Of a stretch of 12,177 bases of DNA, positions 1-5,524 are shown piece after piece. Under the pieces are notes generated by a model, which had not been told where the DNA came from, searched no databases, and saw only the letters and a list, made by a program, of their open reading frames with translations. The translations under genes and the position numbers were made by a program. This DNA is from JACQID01 sp035289125 (lineage in GTDB: Archaea > Aenigmatarchaeota > Aenigmatarchaeia > GW2011-AR5): NCBI GenBank assembly GCA_035289125.1, contig DATDXW010000013.1:1-12177 (forward strand). Direction: 5' to 3'. Position 1 is the stretch's first letter; every line of letters begins with the position of its first letter.

Positions 1-84
1 GGCTTTTGGCGGAGCGGGTTCGTCTTCGGTTTTACTTGGTGTAGTTTGGTTGGGGAATGGCACATTAACCCACTCTTGTCTCAT
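1..84 (-). CDS. partial unknown protein, 5' end only
   Basis: An open frame starts at ATG (complement of 82-84) and runs off the left edge, giving 28 residues. It begins MRQEWVNVP and continues into a stretch rich in Pro, Thr, Glu and Asp, followed by Ala and Pro (EDEPAPPKA). The composition looks like a real protein N-terminus with a disordered linker. No domain is visible and I do not recognise the family. A strong hairpin (87-102) lies directly in front of the start codon and covers the only purine-rich ribosome-binding candidate. A T/A-rich stretch at 122-132 could be a TATA box, which would give a short leader. The call rests on composition and position only. Confidence 0.4.
   Translation of the reverse strand, partial: MRQEWVNVPFPNQTTPSKTEDEPAPPKA
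14..37 (+). repeat. direct repeat, copy 1 (with 9535-9559)
   Basis: GCGGGTTCGTCTTCGG at 14-29 is identical to 9535-9550. Both are followed by TTTTACTT, with one extra C in the second copy, and both are preceded by a TTTGGCGG string. Here the repeat lies inside the putative minus-strand reading frame. At the second site it forms the 3' edge of a structured intergenic element. A match this long by chance in 12 kb is very unlikely. Confidence 0.6.
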
Positions 85-121
85 CCGCCCGCTAAAGCGG
101 GCAGCTTTCGGTATGCGGGTT
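67..121. repeat. nested inverted repeat / hairpin cluster
   Basis: The core is a perfect 6-bp hairpin, GCCCGC (87-92) and GCGGGC (97-102), with loop TAAA. It is enclosed by CATCC (82-86) pairing with GG-T-ATG (110-115) and by AACCC (67-71) pairing with GGGTT (117-121). It lies just upstream of the minus-strand start at 84, so it would form in that gene's leader. It could act in translation control or be one of the structured intergenic elements seen elsewhere in this window. Confidence 0.5.
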
Positions 122-345
122 GTAAATAAATCATAACTTTCGCGAGCGCAACTTTTTAGAACAACGCCTTGAAAAATCAATTTCCATCGTCATTACGGAC
201 ACCATTTTCCCCATCAGCCATCTATGAGCCATATTCACAAAGTAACCATCAGATACCTTTAAAACTTCTTCCCACGAAAGAATTATGTTCTTTTTGATTT
301 GATATTTTCATATTAGTGGAGAAAATATATAGAATACTATAATAT
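122..345. other. AT-rich intergenic stretch, no confident gene
   Basis: This gap between the left-edge gene and the rpoE' leader is AT-rich. The minus strand carries an uninterrupted frame of about 58 codons (131-307) but no ATG until its second half. From that ATG it would encode 33 residues, very rich in Met. It could be a decayed gene fragment. The right part (322-334, AAATATATAG) is the probable TATA region for the rpoE' operon. I see nothing else. Confidence 0.35.
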
Positions 346-346
346 G

Positions 347-393
347 GCATCGACTTGATGCAAACCGACGCGCCGCGCGCGTCATACGGCATC
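347..393 (+). repeat. structured leader element of the rpoE' operon (repeat family copy, inverted)
   Basis: GATGC (357-361) pairs with GCATC (389-393), enclosing a second perfect stem, GACGCG (367-372) with CGCGTC (378-383), across a 5x5 internal loop. A further GCATC at 347-351 can pair with the same GATGC, so two structures exclude each other. Read on the minus strand, the element contains GCCGTATGACG followed by a GC hairpin and then GGTTTGC. That matches the plus-strand elements at 1669 and 5538. It ends 22 bases before the rpoE' start, so it is either a leader RNA structure or an inserted palindromic repeat. Confidence 0.6.
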
Positions 394-415
394 TAGGGGA
401 TGGAGAAAACAGGAT

Positions 416-1003
416 ATGTTCAAGACCGTAACGGTAAAGGATAACGTGCGTGTGCTTCCGTCCAAGTTCGGGCTGGATATAAAGGACAGCGTGCGGGAGA
501 GCCTGCGCGAAACGTCGGAAGGCAAGCTTTACCCCGAGCTGGGCGTAATACTGGCGGTTACTGAAGTGGACGAAGTCGGCGAGGGCACCATAGAGCCGGA
601 AGACGGGGCGATTCATTATCCGGCACAGTTCAAGATGCTTGTTTACAGACCGGAGGTCAACGAGGTCGTTCTCGGCGAGGTCGTGGATGTCACGGAGTTC
701 GGCGCTTTCACGCGCATTGGCTCAATAGACGCGCTCATCCATGTGTCGCAGATAATGGACGACAAGATGGCGTACGACCCGAAAGGCTCGGTTTTCACCG
801 GAAAGAAGATGGGAAACAAGCTCCAGGAAGGCGACATAGTAAGAGCGCGTGTCGTCGGCGTTTCTCTGGGCAAGGGCAGGAGCAAAGTTTCGCTTACGAT
901 GCGCCAGCCGTGCATGGGCGCGCTTGGATGGCTTGACAAGGAGAAGAAGTCCGCGAAGGAAACAAAGGAAACGAAAGAGCACAAGCCGGAAAAGAAAAAG
1001 TAG
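416..1003 (+). CDS. rpoE: DNA-directed RNA polymerase subunit Rpo7 (E')
   Basis: 195 residues, the usual length for archaeal Rpo7/RpoE', the homologue of eukaryotic RPB7. It pairs with Rpo4 to form the RNA polymerase stalk, which binds nascent RNA and helps promoter opening. The N-terminal domain (about residues 1-80) has the family pattern, with YPELGVILAV near its middle. The C-terminal S1 RNA-binding domain (about 82-165) begins at the VVLGEVVDVTEFGAFTRIG region and continues through ALIHVSQI. A Lys/Glu-rich tail follows. The start is preceded by a purine-rich GGATGGAG segment. This is the first gene of a same-strand cluster with spt4, rps24e and rps27ae, an arrangement common in archaea. 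Identification is firm. Confidence 0.97.
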   Translation: MFKTVTVKDNVRVLPSKFGLDIKDSVRESLRETSEGKLYPELGVILAVTEVDEVGEGTIEPEDGAIHYPAQFKMLVYRPEVNEVVLGEVVDVTEFGAFTRIGSIDALIHVSQIMDDKMAYDPKGSVFTGKKMGNKLQEGDIVRARVVGVSLGKGRSKVSLTMRQPCMGALGWLDKEKKSAKETKETKEHKPEKKK

Positions 1004-1050
1004 CTTTTAATACGTAATTCAATTAAATGAGCGAGAAACGTAGTAAAGAA

Positions 1051-1097
1051 TAATATGGAATACGACACAGCGAAGCGTGGGGTATTGGGATACGATT
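1051..1097 (+). repeat. palindromic spacer element between rpoE' and spt4
   Basis: AATAC (1059-1063) pairs with GTATT (1082-1086). Inside it, CAC-A-GC (1066-1071) pairs with GC-GTG (1075-1079) around a GAA loop. The left edge TAATATGGAATACGA closely matches TAATATGGGATACGA at 1631-1645, in the spacer before rps27ae. GGGATACGAT recurs at 1087-1096. The element seems related to, but shorter than, the one before rps27ae. It lies about 35 bases before the spt4 start. Confidence 0.5.
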
Positions 1098-1121
1098 CAC
1101 GAATGAAATGGGTGAAGGGAT

Positions 1122-1301
1122 ATGGCACGAAGGGCATGCAAGAACTGCAAACGCATAATAGAAGGCGCGAAGTGTGTTGCTTGCGGCTCCACGGAGCTCA
1201 CGAGCAGCTTCCAGGGCACGATAGTGATATTCAGCCCGGAATCGGAGATAGCGAAGAAACTGGGCATAACGGCGCCGGGAACGTACGCCGTTCGCGTATA
1301 A
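1122..1301 (+). CDS. spt4: transcription elongation factor Spt4 (RpoE'')
   Basis: 59 residues, beginning MARRACKNCKRII. Cys6, Cys9, Cys18 and Cys21 form the zinc ribbon of archaeal Spt4/RpoE''. The C-terminal part ends in GTYAVRV, as in the family. Spt4 binds the NGN domain of Spt5 (NusG), and the complex clamps RNA polymerase during elongation. The gene is short and lies in a different frame from the longer open frame that overlaps it. A GGTGA ribosome-binding sequence sits 7 bases before the ATG. The stop TAA (1299-1301) overlaps an ATG by one base (TAATG), and the preferred rps24e start is 23 bases further on, so the two genes are probably co-transcribed. The pairing with rpoE' is typical of archaea. 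Confidence 0.95.
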   Translation: MARRACKNCKRIIEGAKCVACGSTELTSSFQGTIVIFSPESEIAKKLGITAPGTYAVRV

Positions 1302-1324
1302 TGGTGAAATGGCAGAGGGGTATT

Positions 1325-1633
1325 ATGAAAATTGACGTCATAAGCGAGAAAACGAACCCTTACATGAAACGCAAGGAGATGAACGCGCGCATAGAGCACA
1401 GTAAGGAATCGTCGCCGTCCAAAGCTGCAGTGCAGGCTATAGTTGCCAAGCAACTGAAAGTGGACGTAGAACGGGTGGAGATAGTCAACATCCAGAGCGA
1501 AGTCGGGATGCCCGCTTCGCAAAGCAGGATTTACGTTTGGCAAGAGAAAAAAGTGAAGGACTTGTCCAAGAATGAAGAAAAGAAAGCTGAAGAGAGTAAA
1601 GAAGAAATGATTGGAAAGGAAAGGAAAATATAA
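1325..1633 (+). CDS. rps24e: 30S ribosomal protein eS24
   Basis: 102 residues, the usual size of archaeal eS24. The start MKIDVISEKTNPYMKRKEM matches the family opening (MKI..I.....NPL..R.E). The core includes SPSKAAVQAIVAKQL and a VEIVNIQSEVGMPASQSRIYVW segment, which corresponds to the G...S.G.A.VY strand and loop. A Lys/Glu-rich tail extends beyond the core. The ATG at 1325 is chosen because it gives the family N-terminus and has GAGGGG 4 bases upstream. An in-frame ATG at 1301 overlaps the spt4 stop and would add eight residues. The open frame extends back to 1055, but that part overlaps spt4 and is not coding. Confidence 0.95.
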   Translation: MKIDVISEKTNPYMKRKEMNARIEHSKESSPSKAAVQAIVAKQLKVDVERVEIVNIQSEVGMPASQSRIYVWQEKKVKDLSKNEEKKAEESKEEMIGKERKI

Positions 1634-1634
1634 T

Positions 1635-1720
1635 ATGGGATACGATGCTATGGGAACTGATGCACGAAGCTGTATGACGGCTTGCCCAGCCGCGCGTCTG
1701 ACAGCATCGCGGGGTATTGA
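1635..1720 (+). repeat. structured spacer element (repeat family copy) before rps27ae
   Basis: The plus strand has GCTGTATGACG at 1669-1679. GCTGT (1669-1673) pairs with ACAGC (1701-1705), and an inner stem CGGCT (1678-1682) pairs with AGCCG (1688-1692). An outer pairing CGATGCT (1643-1649) with AGCATCG (1703-1709) competes with the first. The right edge, CGGGGTATTGAT, matches that of the copy at 5525-5626. It occupies nearly all of the 93-base gap between rps24e and rps27ae and ends just before the rps27ae ATG. It may be a transposable palindrome or a cis-acting mRNA structure. Confidence 0.6.
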
Positions 1721-1726
1721 TGATTT

Positions 1727-2056
1727 ATGCCAGGACCTAGAGATATAAAGAAAGGAAAACCAAAGGAAGCGCCGAAAGCCGCCGAGCCTGTGAAGAAGGG
1801 AGCAGTCCCGACGCCGCCGGTTGAAGAGGCGCCGAAGCCTGTCGAGAAGAAGAAGGAGAAGAAGAGCCAGAAGGACCGCCCTCATTCAAAGACGAAGCAC
1901 GCCAACGTGCAGATATGGAAGCTTTATTCTAACGGAAAAAGAAAGAACGAATTTTGCCCCAGATGCGGGCCGGGAACGTTCATCGCCGCTTTTAAGAACC
2001 GCAAATACTGCGGCAAGTGCGGCTGGGCGGAAGTCACGAAGGAGAATAAAGCCTAA
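1727..2056 (+). CDS. rps27ae: 30S ribosomal protein eS31 (S27ae) with long N-terminal extension
   Basis: 109 residues, whereas archaeal S27ae is usually 50-65. The C-terminal half (about 58-109) is the canonical protein: the VQIWKLYSNGK segment, then a zinc ribbon with Cys77, Cys80, Cys95 and Cys98 (CPRCG and CGKCG). The first 57 residues are low-complexity and dominated by Lys, Pro, Ala and Glu, like a disordered, highly basic tail. There is no Met between residue 2 and the core, so the extension is probably translated unless a non-ATG start near residue 50 is used. In eukaryotes the same protein carries an N-terminal ubiquitin, but this extension shows no ubiquitin pattern. The stop codon overlaps the convergent gene's stop by 3 bases. 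Confidence 0.95.
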   Translation: MPGPRDIKKGKPKEAPKAAEPVKKGAVPTPPVEEAPKPVEKKKEKKSQKDRPHSKTKHANVQIWKLYSNGKRKNEFCPRCGPGTFIAAFKNRKYCGKCGWAEVTKENKA

Positions 2057-2774
2057 TCAAACCGAATGCTGTTTTCTTTCGTGCATTTCACTATATCGTT
2101 GATAAGCCTTTGCGAATTAAATTTATCTATATTTCTGGCAGAACTTATCGCGCCACTATAATGTATTATTGCATGTTTGTTACCGTCGGATAAGACATAA
2201 TAGCGCTTCTCCTCACCGTCTTCCTTCTCATTGTCTTTCAATATATCTTTCATTTTGTCAGAGGCAACAACCTCGTTTACGAACATAATTTTGAAATCCA
2301 GCGTTTTTATCATTTTTCCGAATTCTTCGTCCATTGTCTGAGTTATGGCTTGATTATCCTCAAAAAATTCATGTTTTTAGAATTTTTCAACCGAACTGGA
2401 TATATGTCCATATGAAAAAAATCGGAATCTGTATTTAGTTTAAGTTTTTCGCATAATTTTTTGAAAAGGCGTCGCAAGCTATAAAAATATGTCGGGTAAT
2501 GTCCTTCCGGTAGTTTCTTATCAGTCCTACCACTTTGTAGATAATTGTTGAATTCTTTATTCGCATCCCAACTCAATATAGTTCCTTCATTTTTATCCAT
2601 ACTTTCTGTATAAGAAGGATTGAGGCCGCAGAATATTATAGGTGTTTCCTGTTGTACCTGTACTATAGGTAATGGAACAACATTTGGATGCCCTTTTCTT
2701 TTTCCAAAATCTATTGTTGGATAAAATTTGTCTAATGCACTTTGTAGCACTCCTTTTCGTGTGCCTTTCCACAT
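2053..2774 (-). pseudogene. uracil-DNA-glycosylase-like protein, split by a frameshift
   Basis: Two minus-strand frames read as one protein. The upstream frame (ATG at 2774, stop at 2343) holds a strand ending IIFCGLNPSYTES (about residues 47-58), like UDG motif A, and later HMDIYPVR. The downstream frame (to 2053) holds AIIHYSGAISSARNIDKF, resembling the HPSPLS-type motif B loop and its following F. Reading back from the second frame gives EFFEDNQAITQTMDEE, so coding continues past the first frame's stop. The crossover lies in the T6 run (complement of 2362-2367). The sequence there is T_TTT_TTG in the first frame, a canonical -1 slippery heptamer. It could be a lost T, an assembly error or programmed frameshifting. 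The gene is much more AT-rich than its neighbours, suggesting transfer. Family assignment is tentative. Confidence 0.55.
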
Positions 2775-2834
2775 CAAATTAAAGACTGCCTTGTTGTAAT
2801 TTCCAATAACAGTATTTTTCGAGCTAATACTAAC

Positions 2835-3185
2835 TCACCCAACATAAGCCTGCGTAGGCTGCGGCTGCTCAACGCGGAACGAAGGCGTCTGTGCCGGCAC
2901 GCCTTTCCGCTTCTTATGGAAGTCCTTGTAGGTTTTCCACGTGCTTTTCGCGGAATCGCCTTTCAAAATCTTCGTCACTGTAAGGTTGGGAGCGGGTTTG
3001 TCTTTCATCGGGCGATAATCAACGAGCACTATGTCTTCCTTCTTCATCTTCGGGGCGAGCTTCTTTTCCACGAGCACGGTAATCAGGTTTTCGTCCCACA
3101 TCTCAAGCATGGCTTGAGCGCTCGCGTCAGAGGCGTGAACGTCTTTGCCTTTGAACACTTCCAGCACTTTTCCGGGATGATACAT
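2835..3185 (-). CDS. archaeal conserved hypothetical protein, 116 residues
   Basis: The open frame extends upstream to 3491, but that part overlaps hicB. The ATG at 3185 gives a compact 116-residue protein (MYHPGKVLEVF...) with a TATA-like TTAAAAA about 26 bases upstream. Strands dominate the first 75 residues: GKVLEVFKGKDV, LITVLVEKKLAPKM and a DIVLVDYRP segment, which looks like a small beta-barrel. A helix WKTYKDFHKKRK and a Pro/Gln-rich tail (97-116) follow. The phrases EMWDENL and DYRPM look like a conserved archaeal family that I cannot name. No catalytic residues are apparent. It is transcribed divergently from hicBA across 84 bases. Confidence 0.8.
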   Translation of the reverse strand: MYHPGKVLEVFKGKDVHASDASAQAMLEMWDENLITVLVEKKLAPKMKKEDIVLVDYRPMKDKPAPNLTVTKILKGDSAKSTWKTYKDFHKKRKGVPAQTPSFRVEQPQPTQAYVG

Positions 3186-3239
3186 TACTTTACATTGAGA
3201 CAGAAGGTTTTTAAGCGTGTTTGCGCTTTCGTCGCATCG

Positions 3240-3250
3240 CTTTAAATATC
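3240..3250 (+). promoter_or_regulatory. TATA-like box for hicBA
   Basis: CTTTAAATATC lies with its centre about 25 bases before the hicB ATG at 3270. That is the archaeal spacing for a leaderless transcript, because the start codon would coincide with the transcription start. No Shine-Dalgarno sequence precedes the ATG. Confidence 0.55.
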
Positions 3251-3269
3251 GTGCCACGCAAAGACGATT

Positions 3270-3476
3270 ATGAAGCTCACGGCGTCTTTCCGAAAGGGCG
3301 AGAAATATATAATAGCCAGATGCCCAGAACTTGGAGTAACGACTCAGGGCAGGAACATGGAAGAAGCCAGGCACAACTTGAAAGAAGCTACTGGATTGCA
3401 TGTTGAGGCTATGATAGATTATATGCTGAAACACGGGAAAGTAAAGGTGGAGAAAGGCAAAATACTCGCCGCTTGA
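3270..3476 (+). CDS. hicB: HicB-family antitoxin (short form)
   Basis: 68 residues. The sequence has the HicB core: MKLTASFRKGEKYIIARCPEL, then GVTTQGRNMEEARHNLKEAT, the partial RNase H-like fold that blocks HicA. Many HicB proteins carry a C-terminal helix-turn-helix or ribbon-helix-helix DNA-binding domain. This one ends soon after the core (KVKVEKGKILAA), so self-repression by DNA binding looks unlikely. It lies 13 bases upstream of hicA on the same strand, so antitoxin precedes toxin. The start is supported by the TATA-like box about 25 bases upstream. Confidence 0.9.
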   Translation: MKLTASFRKGEKYIIARCPELGVTTQGRNMEEARHNLKEATGLHVEAMIDYMLKHGKVKVEKGKILAA

Positions 3477-3489
3477 AGGGCGATTAAAC

Positions 3490-3711
3490 ATGAAGATGCC
3501 CGTAGTTTCCGGTTACGAACTTCTGAAATTTCTCTCCAAAAGATTCGGCTTTTATATCATAAGGCAGAAAGGCAATCACGCGACCATAACCAATGATGTA
3601 CGGTTTACTACTATACCACTTCATGAAGAACTTGACACTGGAACGCTGAAATCTATACTAAAGGATGCGGGCGTGACGAGGAAACAGTTTCTGCAGGAGT
3701 ATAAAAAATAA
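3490..3711 (+). CDS. hicA: HicA-family mRNA interferase toxin
   Basis: 73 residues with the double-stranded RNA-binding-like HicA fold. The pattern SGYELLKFLSKRFGFYIIRQKGNHATI contains the family's catalytic His in the G(S/N)H position. The IPLHEELDTGTLKSILKDAGV segment matches the usual P.H....GTL..IL...G.. tail. HicA cleaves mRNA in the ribosomal context, and HicB neutralises it. A second ATG two codons downstream is also possible. The final codons contain TATAAAAAATA (3700-3710), about 26 bases before the kae1 start, so the toxin's 3' end doubles as a likely promoter for an essential gene. Confidence 0.9.
   Translation: MKMPVVSGYELLKFLSKRFGFYIIRQKGNHATITNDVRFTTIPLHEELDTGTLKSILKDAGVTRKQFLQEYKK
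3700..3710 (+). promoter_or_regulatory. TATA-like box for kae1 inside hicA
   Basis: TATAAAAAATA overlaps the last codons and stop of hicA and is centred about 24-26 bases before the kae1 ATG. This spacing would give a leaderless kae1 mRNA independent of the toxin-antitoxin operon. Confidence 0.5.
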
Positions 3712-3728
3712 CCCACGAATATTTATTC

Positions 3729-4706
3729 ATGATTTCAATCGGCATTGAAAGCACTGCCCATACTTTTGGCATTGGCATCGTGGAAGGCACGAAGATTCTT
3801 GCCAACGAGCGGGACATGTTCCGCCCGCCTGCGGGGATGGGCATGAATCCTACGGAAGTTGGGAAACATCACGTCATGGTTAAAGACAAAATTCTTGAAG
3901 CAGCTCTCGCTAAAGCGGGAATTGAACTGAAAGACGCTGATATAATATCTTACTCGGCCGGCCCGGGGCTGCCGCCCTGTTTGCGCATCGGATTGGAGTT
4001 TGCTAAGGAACTTGCCAAAAAATCGCGAGCGAAGCTCATGGAAGTGAACCACTGCGTTGCGCACATGGAGATAGGCAAGCTCTGCACGGGAGCGCGCGAC
4101 CCGCTAATGCTCTACGCGTCCGGGGGCAACACGCAAGTTATAGGCTACGCCCAGGGGCGCTACCGCATTTTCGGGGAAACGCTGGACATACCGGCGGGCA
4201 ACGCGCTGGACGTTTTCGCGCGCTCTGCATCGTTGCCGTTCCCCGGCGGGCCGGAGATAGAGCGGCTGGCGAAAAGCGGCAAATATGTTGAGCTTCCTTA
4301 CGTCGTGAAGGGGATGGACTTGTCGTTTTCGGGAATAGTGACGGCGGCGCAGAAGATGCTCAAGACTCAGAAACTGGAAGACTTGTGTTTCTCGCTGCAG
4401 GAAACGATTTTTGCTATGCTTGTGGAAGTCACGGAGCGCGCGATGGCGCATACGGAAAAGAAAGAGCTGCTTCTGGTGGGCGGCGTTGCCGCGAACGCGC
4501 GGCTGAAAGAAATGTGCAGGATAATGTGTGAAGAAAGGGGCGCGAGTTTCCATCCCGTGCCTATGGAGTATGCGGGAGACTGCGGCGCGAACATCGCATG
4601 GACTGGGCTACTGCAATACGAGAAAGGATGCAAGCCCACGACGCCGGCGAAAGCGGACTTTTATCAGAAATGGCGCGCGGATGAAGTGGAGGTGACGTGG
4701 GTATGA
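3729..4706 (+). CDS. kae1: tRNA N6-threonylcarbamoyladenosine synthase subunit Kae1
   Basis: 325 residues, the standard length of archaeal stand-alone Kae1 (TsaD family, ASKHA fold). It transfers the threonylcarbamoyl group from TC-AMP to A37 of ANN-decoding tRNAs as the catalytic KEOPS subunit. Visible motifs are GIESTAHTFGIGI at the N-terminus, the iron-binding His108 and His112 in NHCVAH, the SGGNT loop at 131-135, the GGVAAN phosphate loop at 251-256, and Asp284 in the AGDCGANIAWTG segment, a third metal ligand. There is no Bud32 kinase domain fused at the C-terminus, unlike many euryarchaea. Its stop overlaps the next start (ATGA), and the next gene makes its TC-AMP substrate. Confidence 0.97.
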   Translation: MISIGIESTAHTFGIGIVEGTKILANERDMFRPPAGMGMNPTEVGKHHVMVKDKILEAALAKAGIELKDADIISYSAGPGLPPCLRIGLEFAKELAKKSRAKLMEVNHCVAHMEIGKLCTGARDPLMLYASGGNTQVIGYAQGRYRIFGETLDIPAGNALDVFARSASLPFPGGPEIERLAKSGKYVELPYVVKGMDLSFSGIVTAAQKMLKTQKLEDLCFSLQETIFAMLVEVTERAMAHTEKKELLLVGGVAANARLKEMCRIMCEERGASFHPVPMEYAGDCGANIAWTGLLQYEKGCKPTTPAKADFYQKWRADEVEVTWV

Positions 4707-5299
4707 AAACTGACATTATCTCTGTCAACGACAAAACCGCCCTATCAAAAATCGCCGCGATAATCAGAAAAGGCGGCATCGTCGTGTATCCGACGGAAAC
4801 GAGCTACGGCATCGGAGCGGACTGGACGAATCCGCACGCCGTAAGAAAGATATTCAGAGTGAAGGGCAGAAGCGGGGAAAAAAGACTTCCAGTCATCGCG
4901 CCGAGCCTTGCAGTGATGGAAAAATATGCGATGATAAATGAAGAAACGAAAGAGCTTGCAGAGGCGTTCATGCCCGGACCGCTGACTCTTGTCGTTCCTC
5001 TGCGAAACAGAAAAGGCACGGTAGCTTTTCGGATTTCTTCGCATCGCTTCGCGCATGAGCTGGCAAAAAAAATCAACGGACCAATAACGGCGACGTCGGC
5101 GAACCGCGCGGGCGAGCCTTCCATTTACGACGGACGCGAAGCGATATATCTCTTCGCCGACATGGTGGATGCTATAGTGGACGGGGGCAGGCTACGAAAG
5201 AGAAGCGCGTCCACGATTTACGATACGATGAAACACTTCGTGCTGAGGAAAGGCCCGATAACCGGAAAAGCTATTGCGCGAATTCTCGAAAAACGTTGA
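4703..5299 (+). CDS. L-threonylcarbamoyladenylate synthase, YrdC/TsaC type
   Basis: 198 residues forming one YrdC domain, without the extra C-terminal domain of full Sua5 proteins. It makes threonylcarbamoyl-AMP from threonine, bicarbonate and ATP, the first step of t6A synthesis. Motifs: VVYPTETSYG (about 27-36), VKGR (53-56), MPGPLTLV (90-97) and TSANRAGEP (131-139). The ATG at 4703 overlaps the kae1 stop by four bases, and a full GGAGGTGA Shine-Dalgarno sequence (4688-4695) sits 7 bases before it, inside kae1. The in-frame GTG at 4697 is too close to that site to be the start. The arrangement implies translational coupling of the two t6A enzymes. Confidence 0.95.
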   Translation: MKTDIISVNDKTALSKIAAIIRKGGIVVYPTETSYGIGADWTNPHAVRKIFRVKGRSGEKRLPVIAPSLAVMEKYAMINEETKELAEAFMPGPLTLVVPLRNRKGTVAFRISSHRFAHELAKKINGPITATSANRAGEPSIYDGREAIYLFADMVDAIVDGGRLRKRSASTIYDTMKHFVLRKGPITGKAIARILEKR

Positions 5300-5309
5300 C
5301 AGTACGCGT

Positions 5310-5462
5310 TTACCCGCCGACCAAGTCTATAATCCCCGAAATGACGAGAGCAAGCGCCAATAGAATCACTGCCACGTCGGGTAGCCAGTCAATGCGGAAA
5401 AATATTATCATCGCCGCAGTTGTCTGCAACAGGAAATAGAAAACGTTATCCGGCGTGAACAT
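5310..5462 (-). CDS. 50-residue two-helix membrane protein
   Basis: A small minus-strand frame, ATG at 5462 and TAA at 5310-5312, encodes 50 residues. The first hydrophobic segment spans about 8-22 (FYFLLQTTAAMIIFF) and the second about 28-48 (PDVAVILLALALVISGIIDLV), linked by RIDWL. That predicts a helical hairpin in the membrane. A TTTAAA box (5486-5491) lies about 26 bases upstream of the ATG, the same leaderless spacing as other genes here. Codon choice resembles the core genes. It is convergent with the YrdC gene, with 10 bases between the stops. Function unknown. Confidence 0.7.
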   Translation of the reverse strand: MFTPDNVFYFLLQTTAAMIIFFRIDWLPDVAVILLALALVISGIIDLVGG

Positions 5463-5524
5463 AAGGCAAAATATAGTGCGTTATGTTTAAAAATCCCTGC
5501 TTACCTACAAAGAATTTTGTAAAT

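Noticed and set aside
14..29. GGTTCG string as a tRNA T-arm
   Set aside because: The flanking five-base arms do not pair and no other tRNA arms are present.
131..307. Minus-strand open frame of about 58 codons in the left gap
   Set aside because: It has no ATG in its first half. The 33-residue product from the first ATG is dominated by Met and basic residues, with no recognisable motif. It may be a gene relic, but there is not enough to call it.
1055..1324. Upstream extension of the rps24e frame
   Set aside because: It overlaps spt4, contains the repeat element and gives a non-family N-terminus. The ATG at 1325 matches eS24.
1669..1724. C/D box or H/ACA guide RNA reading of the element before rps27ae
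   Set aside because: TGATGA and CTGA-like strings exist, but they are not in the order or spacing of a C/D RNA. The internal loops do not make a convincing kink-turn or an ACA-ended pocket.
1097..1885. Long minus-strand open frame of 262 codons
   Set aside because: It is antisense to spt4, rps24e and rps27ae and encodes Leu/Arg/Phe-rich sequence typical of a shadow frame.
3186..3491. Upstream extension of the 116-residue minus-strand protein to 218 residues
   Set aside because: The extension is antisense to hicB and crosses both promoters. The ATG at 3185 with its TATA-like box is a better start.
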